From the NCBI GenBank assembly GCA_029557905.1, contig JAKQHR010000065.1:1-39388 (forward strand): a DNA stretch of 39,388 nucleotides. The letters are read 5' to 3'. The notes under the pieces are model-generated. The model saw only the letters and a program-made list of their open reading frames with translations, was not told where the DNA came from and ran no database searches. This document shows, piece by piece, positions 8,752-17,917 of the stretch (positions within the stretch are counted from its first letter, which is position 1; each line of letters begins with the position of its first letter). A program made the translations under genes and the position numbers. The DNA comes from Verrucomicrobiota bacterium (GTDB taxonomy: Bacteria; Verrucomicrobiota; Kiritimatiellia; JAKQHR01).

Positions 8752-9315
8752 CTATTCTCCCTCCCGCTCAGCGGGCCGCTGTCCAATCATTCGCGCCGGA
8801 ACGCCTCCGACGATTTCTCCATCCAGAACCTCCCGGCTGACTACCGCTGCCGCTCCAACAATGGCTCTCGCGCCAATTCGTTTCACTCCCGGCAGAATGA
8901 TCGCATTGGCTCCAATCCAAGCGTCACGTCCTATTTCCAGTGGAAACCATTTCACCAGCCAACCCGATTTAGGGCCAGATCCAATGACATGTTCGTGGGT
9001 CTCGATAATAACATTTTGGCTGATCCAAACGTCGTCGGCAATCTCGACGCCACCTGAATAATCGATTTCTACGTTGCTATTGATTTTCACATTCTGTGCG
9101 AAAGTGAGCCGCGCACCAGCAGGAGCCCTGAGAAAATGCGGACGATGGAACTGAAAATGCCGGCCCACCAGGAAGCCTGCGCCCGCCTGAAAATACAGCC
9201 GCAGAATTGCGTGCCGCAGGGACAGCAGGGGCCAAACATCGAAAAGCGCAGTACCTACCACAACCTGCACGCCCCGCATAAGAGCCTCTCTCATATACCG
9301 AAACAGAGATATCAC
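8752..9315 (-). CDS. Left-handed beta-helix (hexapeptide) acyltransferase
   Basis: A 187-residue protein with hexapeptide repeats in its second half: FAQNVKINSNVEIDYSGG, ADDVWISQNVIIETHEH and RDAWIGANAIILPGVKRIGA, ending IVGGVPARMIGQ. This is the WcaF/LacA-like O-acetyltransferase type. The catalytic His is probably within THEH. It would acetylate a sugar hydroxyl using acetyl-CoA. It overlaps the methyltransferase stop by ATGA and abuts the following membrane-protein gene. The first 50 residues are more hydrophobic and may associate with the membrane. Confidence 0.85.
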   Translation of the reverse strand: MISLFRYMREALMRGVQVVVGTALFDVWPLLSLRHAILRLYFQAGAGFLVGRHFQFHRPHFLRAPAGARLTFAQNVKINSNVEIDYSGGVEIADDVWISQNVIIETHEHVIGSGPKSGWLVKWFPLEIGRDAWIGANAIILPGVKRIGARAIVGAAAVVSREVLDGEIVGGVPARMIGQRPAEREGE

Positions 9316-9884
9316 AAGGTGCTCCTTTCCTTAGTCGGGTCGCGATCAAGAATGAATAGTTGATTCGCGCCAAAGAGAAATCGCCGCATATAGGTGACAC
9401 GCAAGCCAGCAGAATGAGAGATGGCGCGCATATACGGCGGATCGATCAGCTTTTCATGCTCTTCATGGGCCGCATGGCTAAACAACCCCATCGCCGCACC
9501 CCAGGCGTGGACGCGATCGGTCCATGGCGCGGGCGTGGTGAGCACGAAATGGCCGCCGGGCAACAAATGATTCGCCAGTCCGCGGAGAAATCCTGCAGGA
9601 TCAGCCACATGTTCAATTGCGGCCAAAAGGGCTATAGTATTGACTCGCAACTCGGGATCAGCGGCGGCACAAAATTGATGTTCAGGATGATGGTGTCGTG
9701 CCACAGCCAACGATTCCTCGTCAATATCCACGCCCACATAGTGTTCTGCGGGATACTCATCCGCTAGCGCGCCTGCCCCGCAACCTATATCCAGCACCGT
9801 CCCGCGCAAATGCGGACGGGTAGCCGCAAGCCGATGACGGCGCAACCACGCAGAAAGTATTCCCTCTGCTCCTTGATCAGACAT
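9312..9884 (-). CDS. SAM-dependent class I methyltransferase
   Basis: A 190-residue Rossmann-fold methyltransferase. Motif I is VLDIGCGAG (30-38), the acidic residue after strand 2 is in VGVDIDEESL, and motif post-II/III reads NTIALLAAIEHVADPAGFL. The length and the IEHV motif fit the Methyltransf_11/UbiG-like group. The start at 9884 was chosen because AAGGAG lies 7 nt before the ATG; a longer frame from 9950 would overlap the upstream GT2 by 74 nt. It could methylate a sugar of the glycan or a polyprenol-linked intermediate; the substrate is unknown. Confidence 0.82.
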   Translation of the reverse strand: MSDQGAEGILSAWLRRHRLAATRPHLRGTVLDIGCGAGALADEYPAEHYVGVDIDEESLAVARHHHPEHQFCAAADPELRVNTIALLAAIEHVADPAGFLRGLANHLLPGGHFVLTTPAPWTDRVHAWGAAMGLFSHAAHEEHEKLIDPPYMRAISHSAGLRVTYMRRFLFGANQLFILDRDPTKERSTL

Positions 9885-10854
9885 CGCACTTCTCCTTCTC
9901 TCCCGACGCGCGCGGATAAACCTCACCGCACCTAAGCCGGTATTGAACATCCTCTATCAACCTCCGGTTGACCGACAGTAAATCGGCCATAAATGCCACC
10001 AGCATGTTTTGGAATCCAATCCCGAGCAGGATGGATGCGAGAATCAAAGACTGAACCTTCCCCTCTCCACCCCCAATCATGAAATAATAGAGAAAGCGGA
10101 TGCCTATCAGCAGCCCTATTCCAAATAATACACCGCCCACGGTCATGAAAAAACGGAAAGGCCGATACACCACAAAAATACGGACTATGGTAATCAAGGA
10201 GTGCCAGACATAGCGAAGTGTGCTTTTCATAAGCCGCGACGGGCGCACAAAGGCGTTTGTCCGGACAGGAACGGACAGCACGCTCATATTCTTGTGCCCC
10301 GTCTGAATGATCGTTTCGAGCGTGTAAGTGTAGTTGCTGAAGATATTCAGTCGGCGCGCAGCATCAGCACTCAGCGCTCGAAATCCACTGGGGGCATCTG
10401 GAATCTGAGTTCCGCTGGCTGCGCGGACAACCCAGCTACCCAGCCGCTGCAGGCGTTTCTTCGCGGCAGAAAAATGCCCGATAGACTCTATGGGCCTCTC
10501 TCCGACAACCATATCCGCGCGCCCCTCCAGCACCGGCAAAGTCAGTTGGGGAATATCATCGGCGCAATACTGGTTGTCCGCATCGGTATTAACGATAACG
10601 TCGGCACCAAGTTCAACCGCCCGATCGAGTCCGGCAATGAAAGCGCGGGCAAGCCCCTGATGGGAAGACAGGCTGACAACATGATCGGCGCCCGCCGCGC
10701 GGGCGACAGCCACTGTGTTATCTGAACTGCCGTCATCAATTACCAGCAATTCGACCTGATCGAATCCCGGTACAGCGCGCGGCAACGAAGCAAGAGTATG
10801 TCCAATATGTTCTTCCTCATTCAGGCAAGGAATCTGGATGATGAGTTTCTTCAC
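9877..10854 (-). CDS. GT2 polyprenyl-phosphate glycosyltransferase (DPM1/GtrB-like)
   Basis: A 325-residue protein with an N-terminal GT2 domain (QIPCLNEEEHIGHTLASLP, LLVIDDGSSDNTV, and DxD in VNTDADNQY) and a C-terminal membrane part with two spans (about 235-260 and 265-290). This matches GtrB/DPM1 enzymes that make undecaprenyl-phosphate-linked sugar for GT-C transferases. The adjacent upstream gene is such a GT-C protein, so the pair probably works together. The start is a GTG at 10854 with AAGGGAG just upstream. The longer ATG frame from 10947 would overlap the upstream gene by 131 nt and adds residues that do not fit the family. Confidence 0.85.
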   Translation of the reverse strand: MKKLIIQIPCLNEEEHIGHTLASLPRAVPGFDQVELLVIDDGSSDNTVAVARAAGADHVVSLSSHQGLARAFIAGLDRAVELGADVIVNTDADNQYCADDIPQLTLPVLEGRADMVVGERPIESIGHFSAAKKRLQRLGSWVVRAASGTQIPDAPSGFRALSADAARRLNIFSNYTYTLETIIQTGHKNMSVLSVPVRTNAFVRPSRLMKSTLRYVWHSLITIVRIFVVYRPFRFFMTVGGVLFGIGLLIGIRFLYYFMIGGGEGKVQSLILASILLGIGFQNMLVAFMADLLSVNRRLIEDVQYRLRCGEVYPRASGEKEKCDV

Positions 10855-12421
10855 GGATCTCCCTTCTGAGCGGATTCTGATCTTTCCACCGCTTATATCT
10901 TTTTGCCAATCTGCGTGTAGTGGCGTCACCCACCAGCGCGAGCGCACCTATTCCAAATGGTACCATCCCCAACCCGTAGCGTGGAACACAGTGCGTCAAA
11001 AATGCATGGGATCCAAGAAGGAACAGAGATGGCAATGTCAAAGCCAGCACGCAAATATCGCGGCGGAGGAATGACATGACAGTGCCAATCAATAGCCCCC
11101 CAGCCCATAGCATGGTCCACCGCAACGGAGCCTCCCATTTCCATGTAAATGGCCAAAGGAGTCGCAGACCACGGGTCGAAAACAAACAGCGCCAAGCAAA
11201 GGCAGGGGTAAGCGCCAAATGTGCCCCGGCATGTTGCTGTATGATATTTAAGGCGTACCGGGTAAGTCGGCGATCCATTTCGTGATGCACTCTCGGCCCT
11301 GCACCCATTTCCTCGAGCAAGGTTTGGCGTTCGATGCGGGCCCGCCGATAAAAACTCTCAGGACAACGGCGATCGAGCCGCCGCGTAGCCTCTTCAAAGC
11401 GATTCCCGAAAGCGGATCTTGCGCAACGATTCCTCAGCTTGCCTTCCGGCATCCAGTAAATCCAAGCCGCACGACGCTCCTCAGGAGTCATAGTGTCCGA
11501 CAACGCTCGGGCCATCAAAACCACTCCGCTGCGCCCCGACACCAGCGAAGCATTGCCGAAATGCGCGACATTGCGCAATTTCCATGCTCCGACAGGCAGG
11601 GCAAACGCCCCGGCAAATACTGCGACCGCGATCCATCGCCGCGAGACCGTAAGGCCACGACCGTTCCACCATACCCAAAGCAGTGCCACGGGCAGAAATA
11701 GTTGGAACACTGTCTTGGTTAACACCAGCACAGCAAGAGCAAGTCCACCCAATGCCGCGCAACCAGTTCCCGGCCGTCTCACCAGTCCCATCAGGGAAAG
11801 CGAAACAGCAGCCATTGCAACCATCGTAAGATGTTCGCTGAGTGTGGTCGCAAGAAGATTCTGAGAGCCACGGTCCATAATTACCAGCAATCCAGCACTG
11901 AGCGCCGCTGCACGAGAGCCACCCGCTTTGCGGACAAGCACATAAATCAATACCGGCAGTAAGACAAAAAGCAGAAGACCCGACCGCTTGAGAGAACGGA
12001 TATCTTTCCCTGCCGACAAGAAATTCTCCATAGGTTTATTCCGAAGCTCTCGATGGGTGGCGATCACAAGCGCCAAAAATGCCGGATAGGCCGGTTCGCG
12101 ATATTGGGTCGGCATTGGACTTACGGTATCTGCTTCGTCAGATGAAAACACACCATGCCGCCACAGATTAACTGCCAGTGTCGCATAGGCGCGCGCATCG
12201 GACTTTACGGCCTGCGTATCGGGTAAATCACTGCCGCTCCCCCATGCCAAGACAACCAAACACAAAACGAGTGCAATTTCTATGATTGAATATTTTCGGC
12301 GCAAAAGCCTGCAGACAACAGCAGGAATATTCCAGCGGAACAGGATCATACGGAGTTGACGTGCAGGATGTTTTGAGCTGGAAATTCCGGCTATGTATGA
12401 AGTTCTTATATATTCACTCAT
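10817..12421 (-). CDS. GT-C membrane glycosyltransferase (PMT/ArnT-like)
   Basis: A 534-residue polytopic protein. The first periplasmic loop carries DARAYATLAVNLWRHGVFS and then REPAYPAFLALV, the pattern of the dolichyl-phosphate-mannose-protein mannosyltransferase/ArnT group, whose catalytic Asp lies in the DARxY motif. About ten hydrophobic spans follow, and a soluble loop near 310-390 includes several Arg-rich segments. It would use a polyprenyl-phosphate sugar at the outer face of the inner membrane, probably supplied by the GtrB-like neighbour downstream. The start overlaps the stop of the upstream gene by ATGA. The glycan or protein acceptor is unknown. Confidence 0.8.
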   Translation of the reverse strand: MSEYIRTSYIAGISSSKHPARQLRMILFRWNIPAVVCRLLRRKYSIIEIALVLCLVVLAWGSGSDLPDTQAVKSDARAYATLAVNLWRHGVFSSDEADTVSPMPTQYREPAYPAFLALVIATHRELRNKPMENFLSAGKDIRSLKRSGLLLFVLLPVLIYVLVRKAGGSRAAALSAGLLVIMDRGSQNLLATTLSEHLTMVAMAAVSLSLMGLVRRPGTGCAALGGLALAVLVLTKTVFQLFLPVALLWVWWNGRGLTVSRRWIAVAVFAGAFALPVGAWKLRNVAHFGNASLVSGRSGVVLMARALSDTMTPEERRAAWIYWMPEGKLRNRCARSAFGNRFEEATRRLDRRCPESFYRRARIERQTLLEEMGAGPRVHHEMDRRLTRYALNIIQQHAGAHLALTPAFAWRCLFSTRGLRLLWPFTWKWEAPLRWTMLWAGGLLIGTVMSFLRRDICVLALTLPSLFLLGSHAFLTHCVPRYGLGMVPFGIGALALVGDATTRRLAKRYKRWKDQNPLRREIREETHHPDSLPE

Positions 12422-13791
12422 AAAACATCGTCTTTAAAGCCTGTAATTTGAAATACCGCTTCATCAATCTGATGAATTGCAACAGAGGAAAATCTTCCCA
12501 GCGCTTCTGCCATGGATTCTGTTACGCGTTCTATCTCTTGCACAGATAGTCCAGAAAATTTCTGATGTGCATAAGCCGAATGTTTCAGATTCATTCTGCG
12601 ATAGCGCTTCAACCACCAGCGCCATGCAACATTCAATGAGGGTATCTTTTCTGATGCTTTCTGGGGAAGTCGCGTTAATGCTAATGCATCCAATGCATCT
12701 GCAAATCTGTCGCAGCTTAACTCCCCATCAGCCGCAACCATATGTCGCCGGAGCAACGCCATACGCTCAGGATCGTCGAGTAGCCGCGACTTCTGACCCG
12801 CCAACACCCCCCTTACAAAGCTCAGCACTTCGTCACAGGTTTGTACCCTGTAGCTTAAAGAATTCGGGAGCTGCTGTTCATATCCCGGAGATGCTGACCG
12901 CCTGTAAACCGCCGCAGGAACTTCCAGCAGAAAAGCCTCGAGTCCACTGGTGCAATCGAAATGTATCACACATTCTGATGCCAGGATCCATTCAACCACA
13001 TTCCCGTCTGCATTAACTACAGCATTATTGATTTCGGAAGTAAAAGATTCCCATATTCCCCGTTTTTCAGAAGGATGTGGACGAACAACAACTGTATATT
13101 CCGGGAATGCTCGGCAAAGCTCGGGAATCATTTCTTTAAAGCTGACCATACCGGCATACTGAACTTTTTTCCACTTCTCAAAGAAGTCAGGGCGGTGCTG
13201 TGCGATTGGATATAGTTCCTGTTTCTGTTGTATCTGCATGTCCCCGTGAAAATGATTGGCCAGCGGAAATGCTGTATTCACCAGCAACATCTTTCCATAT
13301 TTTGACTGAAGTTTCTCCACTGGTGTCTTATAAAATCCGCGGAACTCAGGTCTCAGCAGATCCATGCGCGGATGGCCGATCTCTATAACCGGCAGCCCGC
13401 TAGGGGTAATTCCCTTCAATATTTCCGCCTGATCGGGACCCCAGGCGAACGCCGCGTCCAGCATGCTCAGACAGTTCGCATCCAGCCGCAGATCCCGATA
13501 GGTCTGAGCATCAAAATAGACCAGCCCCTCTTCATCCCATGCCAGCAGACGGTTTCCCAGCGTTTTGCATTTTGTGTAGCCAAGCCGCTTTGTGGAGGCA
13601 AAGCTCTTGTCCACATAAATACAAGGAGTGTACTGCTCCAGCGTGCTCATGAGTATACGCTGATCACCCAGTATCACCCGGTAACCACGTTCAGCCAGTG
13701 TTAACGCGCACAGGAGTTTGCCCTGAAATTCGCGCACTTTGGTTTCAATGGGGATGACAATTCTATTTTCAACTGTGCGGGATTCATTCAT
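12418..13791 (-). CDS. Surface carbohydrate biosynthesis protein (GT-B-like)
   Basis: A 457-residue protein whose opening, IVIPIETKVREFQGKLLCAL then AERGYRVILGD, matches the surface carbohydrate biosynthesis family found beside nonulosonate genes. A capsule- or CDP-glycerol-transferase-like C-terminal domain follows. VVVRPHPSEKRGIWESF gives the conserved R-x-H-P pattern, and IHFDCTSGLEAFLLEVPA the S/T-G-x-E-A donor-site stretch. The exact reaction is not known to me; glycosyl or polyol-phosphate transfer is likely. The neighbourhood (neuA, neuB) suggests it handles a sialic-acid-like sugar. The region is visibly AT-richer than the flanking glycosyltransferase genes, which could mean separate acquisition. 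Confidence 0.75.
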   Translation of the reverse strand: MNESRTVENRIVIPIETKVREFQGKLLCALTLAERGYRVILGDQRILMSTLEQYTPCIYVDKSFASTKRLGYTKCKTLGNRLLAWDEEGLVYFDAQTYRDLRLDANCLSMLDAAFAWGPDQAEILKGITPSGLPVIEIGHPRMDLLRPEFRGFYKTPVEKLQSKYGKMLLVNTAFPLANHFHGDMQIQQKQELYPIAQHRPDFFEKWKKVQYAGMVSFKEMIPELCRAFPEYTVVVRPHPSEKRGIWESFTSEINNAVVNADGNVVEWILASECVIHFDCTSGLEAFLLEVPAAVYRRSASPGYEQQLPNSLSYRVQTCDEVLSFVRGVLAGQKSRLLDDPERMALLRRHMVAADGELSCDRFADALDALALTRLPQKASEKIPSLNVAWRWWLKRYRRMNLKHSAYAHQKFSGLSVQEIERVTESMAEALGRFSSVAIHQIDEAVFQITGFKDDVL

Positions 13792-13825
13792 AATTTGGTT
13801 CTCTGCATAATAATCCGGTCTCGCC

Positions 13826-16081
13826 TCAGAATTTCATGGCTTCCAAATGTTCAAGAGCAACCCAGAAACCTTCGCCGTCATTCTTATGGCCCTGCCATAT
13901 TTCCGGTATAAATGAGGCGTCAGGACATTGTGCTTTGACTTCAGCAATGAAGGCCGGAAAATCTATTTCCCCCTCATGAATCTGCAGCCCTTCCCCGTCC
14001 ACTCCACTTGCATCCGCAATATGCATATGCGCAACATAAGGAGCAACCTTTGCCGTGAATTCCTGAAAAGAGGTTTTGAAGTAATTGCAGGTTAGCTTGG
14101 AATGACTGATGTCGTAACATAAACGCAATTGGTTAGCCTCACAGAAAGCAACTGTGTCGTCTGCGTGAACAAACAGATTCAGGTACATCTGGCCGCCAAA
14201 ATACCATGGGAAAGGGGGAAGAGTCTGCCCAATAATTTCGACCCCGGATGCATCAATCTGAGTCAGGCTGTCTTCCATGATTTCATAGCGTTCTTTGACT
14301 TTATCTGCGATCAGCAGTCCATCTGTGGAAAATCCGCCCAAGCTGCAAATGATCATCGGCCGTGTCGCCCGCCTGAAAAACTGTTTCAGATTCCGTGTCA
14401 AATCAACAACACGCTGTAATTCCCTGATTGAACGCTTCCTATGGTCGGGATTTGGATTGGAAAGGTCCAGGAGATGGTCCCCTGCAAAGGTATCTGGACT
14501 ATGAACCTTAAGGTCCAAATCATAGACCTGATCAAAATACTTCATATAATCCTCGTCCATATCCTTGAAACTCAGATGGAACTCTAGAAAATCCGGATTG
14601 GTTTTACAGAGAATGTCCTTGAAATCATGCCATCGCACAGTCACCCCCCAGGACCGGCTGAAGGTATACTTGCGTGCATTGATTTCTTCTTTTTGTATGT
14701 CCGTCGGATAGAAAAAATCTCCTTTGACCATATTACGTTTAGACACAGATCCAATCAGTTCCTCACGATAATTCGGCTGCAGTCCGCGCCCCGGACTTTT
14801 TATCTCGATCATGTTCGGTTCAATGATCTCACCTTCTTTGAGGTCACAATTGATGATAAGGCTTTTTGCCAGATTCGAACGATTCATCAGTTCTCCCTGG
14901 CTCATCTGCCGGACATCTCCAACACCCAGCGCCAGTTCAACCTCTCGAATCCCCTCCACCATAGCTTTGAACTCCTGCGGGAGCAGACTGACCTTGTGGT
15001 CTGTTCCTTCCAGGGTTTTATCCTCGGTGATGTGTTTTTCTATGATCTTGGCGCCCATAGAAACTGCCGCAAGCGCCACAGAATAACCGCGTTCGTGGCC
15101 CGAATAACCAACCACACAATCTCCCATTTCCTTGAGACGGTGCATATACCGCAGGTTGACATCCTTAAATGGCACCGGATAGGTTGAATTGCAGTGAAGC
15201 AGAGCATAAGCAACACCCAGTTGTTTCAGCAGTTTCACGGACTGCTCAATCTCAGCTTCAGTCGACATCCCGGTTGACACGATCAGGGGCTTGTAAGTAC
15301 GGGCCAGTTCCTCCAGAAATGGATGATTTGTCAGATCTGCCGATGCCACTTTATAAGCCGCCATGTCATGCGCTTCCAAGATTTTCAAGCTTTCAGATTC
15401 CCACGGGGTGCAGAGGGGAATCAAACCCGCTTGATGACTGTAATCAAACAGTTCCAGCATTTGTTCCGGCAGCAATTCAAAACGGGACAGGAGGTTAAGA
15501 GTATACTGCGGCCCCAAATCCTCTCCGGTAAGATCGGCCTCTGCTACATTTCTGTACAAGGCGTGCATATTCCGCATTTGAAACTTAACGCAATTCGCGC
15601 CGGACTCCCGGACAGCATCAATCAGGCGGTGGGCACGCGGCAGGCTGCCGTTATGATTAATTCCTATCTCCGCTATAACAAATACAGGAGCATGGTCGCT
15701 AATTAAGAGATCCCCGATCAATATCCCCTCAGCCAGATTACGGCGACGCGCGATTCCCACAAGCCGTCTACGATCATCAAGCAAAGGGATAAATCTGATT
15801 TTCTTGCTGAAAAGCCGAAGAATCTTTTCGCGGGAACTCAACAAAGGGGCCGCGACAAATTCCTGCCGCGCAATGTCACGAACAGGGCGGCTGGTATCCA
15901 CATACTTTGCCTTCATAAGCCAGCGCCTGAAATCACCATCGGTCAGAATGCCCTCTAGGACCCCGGCATTATCAATGCAAAAAACAAAACCTTCGGCATT
16001 TGCATCTATTTTGCTCAACGCGGCATAGATGCTGTCATCAGAAGAAATGCAATACGAGAAGATGTTTTTTGTAATAATCAT
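13826..16081 (-). CDS. neuB: Nonulosonate synthase fusion: CBS pair + NeuB + SAF + TIM-barrel
   Basis: A 751-residue multidomain enzyme. Residues 1-118 form a CBS pair (GILTDGDFRRWL, RFIPLLDDRRRLVGIARRR). Residues 133-392 are a NeuB synthase barrel with IGINHNG, VKFQ, KVASAD, STGMS, HCNSTYP, GYSGHE and EKH...GTDH. Residues 402-462 are the SAF antifreeze-like domain. Residues 470-751 look like a sugar-phosphate isomerase/AP-endonuclease-type TIM barrel with metal-ligand candidates in KVHSPD, CYDISHSKL, HMHIAD and IPEIW. NeuB enzymes condense phosphoenolpyruvate with an N-acetylhexosamine to make a nonulosonic acid. The CBS pair may sense nucleotide and the last domain may process a precursor; both are inference. 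It begins 2 bp after the neuA stop. Confidence 0.88.
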   Translation of the reverse strand: MIITKNIFSYCISSDDSIYAALSKIDANAEGFVFCIDNAGVLEGILTDGDFRRWLMKAKYVDTSRPVRDIARQEFVAAPLLSSREKILRLFSKKIRFIPLLDDRRRLVGIARRRNLAEGILIGDLLISDHAPVFVIAEIGINHNGSLPRAHRLIDAVRESGANCVKFQMRNMHALYRNVAEADLTGEDLGPQYTLNLLSRFELLPEQMLELFDYSHQAGLIPLCTPWESESLKILEAHDMAAYKVASADLTNHPFLEELARTYKPLIVSTGMSTEAEIEQSVKLLKQLGVAYALLHCNSTYPVPFKDVNLRYMHRLKEMGDCVVGYSGHERGYSVALAAVSMGAKIIEKHITEDKTLEGTDHKVSLLPQEFKAMVEGIREVELALGVGDVRQMSQGELMNRSNLAKSLIINCDLKEGEIIEPNMIEIKSPGRGLQPNYREELIGSVSKRNMVKGDFFYPTDIQKEEINARKYTFSRSWGVTVRWHDFKDILCKTNPDFLEFHLSFKDMDEDYMKYFDQVYDLDLKVHSPDTFAGDHLLDLSNPNPDHRKRSIRELQRVVDLTRNLKQFFRRATRPMIICSLGGFSTDGLLIADKVKERYEIMEDSLTQIDASGVEIIGQTLPPFPWYFGGQMYLNLFVHADDTVAFCEANQLRLCYDISHSKLTCNYFKTSFQEFTAKVAPYVAHMHIADASGVDGEGLQIHEGEIDFPAFIAEVKAQCPDASFIPEIWQGHKNDGEGFWVALEHLEAMKF

Positions 16082-16083
16082 AA

Positions 16084-16779
16084 TTAATTCTTCCTACCTC
16101 TTAAATACGCCCCAGCCCGTTCAAAATCCGAATAACTGTCGATATCCAGTGAAGATTCCTCCAGCATTTTATAAAGAATGATCCGCCCCCCCAAACGGCT
16201 GCTATATTCCCGGAGAATGGATGGCTTAAATATATAAATAGCACCATTTTCTCTAAATTGTTGAATCATATCCTGACGACGAGGACGATGGCAATAGTCA
16301 TAATTCACCGGTTGAGCGCCTTCCTTCGTTTCTTCCCACAAAAAATAATGGCTTGGGGCAACCGATAATAAAGAATCGGCCTGCTGCTCTTGGAACAGTG
16401 CCATGGCACAATCAATGTCGGCAGACGTTCGTAGGGGAGAAGTTGCCTGCAGGAACACCATTATTTCAACAACCATTCCCTGTTTATTCAGATAGCCCAA
16501 AGCATGCAGCAAAGCGGCTTCTGACGGGCTTTCATCCCCGGAAATATCCGCCGGCCGGAAAATTACTTCAGCACCACAGGCCTCCGCAACCTTCGCGATC
16601 GCCGGATCATCAGTCGAAACATAAACCGAATCAATACTGTTCGCGGCCACAGCGGCTTCCACCGTCCAGGCCAACAAAGGTTTGCCAGCCAATAGCCGTA
16701 TATTCTTCCCGGGGATACCCTTTGAGCCCCCCCTTGCGGGAATAACGGCTACAACTTGCGTGTCTGTATTGGATTGCAT
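16084..16779 (-). CDS. neuA: CMP-nonulosonate (acylneuraminate) cytidylyltransferase
   Basis: A 231-residue enzyme that activates a sialic-acid-like sugar with CTP, giving the CMP-sugar donor. The signature VAVIPARGGSKGIPGKNI at 11-28 carries the conserved Arg and Lys residues of the family, SVYVSTDDPAIAKVAEACGA follows, and LQATSPLRTSADID matches the second conserved block. QFRENGAIYIFKP fits the C-terminal N-G-A-I-Y motif. The length is normal for bacterial NeuA/PseF/LegF proteins; the exact nonulosonate cannot be told. The synthase fusion follows immediately, so the two steps are coupled. A 58-bp spacer separates it from the upstream gene. Confidence 0.92.
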   Translation of the reverse strand: MQSNTDTQVVAVIPARGGSKGIPGKNIRLLAGKPLLAWTVEAAVAANSIDSVYVSTDDPAIAKVAEACGAEVIFRPADISGDESPSEAALLHALGYLNKQGMVVEIMVFLQATSPLRTSADIDCAMALFQEQQADSLLSVAPSHYFLWEETKEGAQPVNYDYCHRPRRQDMIQQFRENGAIYIFKPSILREYSSRLGGRIILYKMLEESSLDIDSYSDFERAGAYLRGRKN

Positions 16780-16837
16780 GCTTTTACCGGTCTCTGATGC
16801 TGTCTAAATTTATCTTCAGTTTCCGCACAATAATTCG

Positions 16838-17914
16838 CTATCGGTTTGCGCGATCTACTGCACGCGCATAAATATTCATTAACTCTGCATGACTGCACCT
16901 CTCATAAGCAGCGAGTGAATCATTAAGCCAGAATTCGACAAGTTCAGGGCCGAAGACAGAACGAGCGGCTGACAGCCGCGCAGGAGTGAGCCAATCCGCG
17001 ACAGGGTCGCCCATGGTTCTCTCAAGCGAGGGCAAAGGAAGCGGATTATAATTGTCCCCCGTTCCGCAAATCTGGCATCCGCGACGGGTGTCCCATATTT
17101 TGCCGTCCCTCACATCTGGAATACTGCCGCATGCCCATCCCCTCTTAAAAAAACCGGCCGGGTTGTCCCATCCTTGTCTATGATGCGGCGGAATCCCCAT
17201 GGTTTCACAAACAGAATCAATAACTTCTCCGGAGTGGGCACAGAAATATTCGTGAACAACCATCATAAACTGAGCGGGTCTGGTTCTTATATGGTTTACC
17301 ATAATGCTCAGCTTCTCAAGATGGCTTCGGGACCAGTTTTCAAACACTTCGTCGGTTATATTGAACCTCGGCTTGTTATATTTTTCTGATGATTTCTGGC
17401 GTGAATAGAGCATCCTGAAATAATTGCGCACGTACATAATTGCAATGTCATCACCCATCTGTCCAGGGGCCAGCAGGCATGGATATTCTAGAAATCTGTT
17501 GCTGGGCAAAAATACATGTGTCAGCAATGCTGCGGATTTATCCTGCAGTCCATAGGGGCCGAAAACAGAAAAGGCCATGATGTCCAGTGGTCGCAAAGAA
17601 TGAATGCCCGCCCGCAGCTGCAGCCGGTCATCCACCTGCTCAAACATATTTTCACGAATAACGAAACAGCATGGCATATAGTGAAAACGTGAAAAAAAAT
17701 TATGGGTGCCGCTCCTTGAATAGCTGAAAATCCGGACAAGCCTAGGCTGTTTGGCCCGCATGGTTTTCCAATAGGAGTAAGCCTGCAACCAATTATGTAT
17801 ATAGTCTTTATTCCAGCCTTCGTTTAGCATAAAGTCATAACGGCGACTCTGCGGCACCCTCATGGTCTTCAGCACTAAATGACGAATATGCTTACCAGGC
17901 TCAGTAAATCTCAT
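16838..17914 (-). CDS. Sulfotransferase-like protein
   Basis: A 358-residue protein. LVRIFSYSRSGTHNFFSRF (about 59-77) resembles the 5'-phosphosulfate loop of sulfotransferases (compare Y-P-R-S-G-T). A later AIMYVRNYFRMLYSRQKSS could be the 3'-phosphate-binding segment in place of the usual R-D-P-x-D. The rest is diverged, with a CQICGTGDNYNPLP patch and a length above the usual 250-300. It would use PAPS to sulfate a sugar. I consider it a distant member; a nucleotide-binding protein of other function is possible. It starts 3 bp after the stop of the GbsR-like regulator, so the two are almost certainly co-transcribed. Confidence 0.6.
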   Translation of the reverse strand: MRFTEPGKHIRHLVLKTMRVPQSRRYDFMLNEGWNKDYIHNWLQAYSYWKTMRAKQPRLVRIFSYSRSGTHNFFSRFHYMPCCFVIRENMFEQVDDRLQLRAGIHSLRPLDIMAFSVFGPYGLQDKSAALLTHVFLPSNRFLEYPCLLAPGQMGDDIAIMYVRNYFRMLYSRQKSSEKYNKPRFNITDEVFENWSRSHLEKLSIMVNHIRTRPAQFMMVVHEYFCAHSGEVIDSVCETMGIPPHHRQGWDNPAGFFKRGWACGSIPDVRDGKIWDTRRGCQICGTGDNYNPLPLPSLERTMGDPVADWLTPARLSAARSVFGPELVEFWLNDSLAAYERCSHAELMNIYARAVDRANR

Positions 17915-17917
17915 TTA

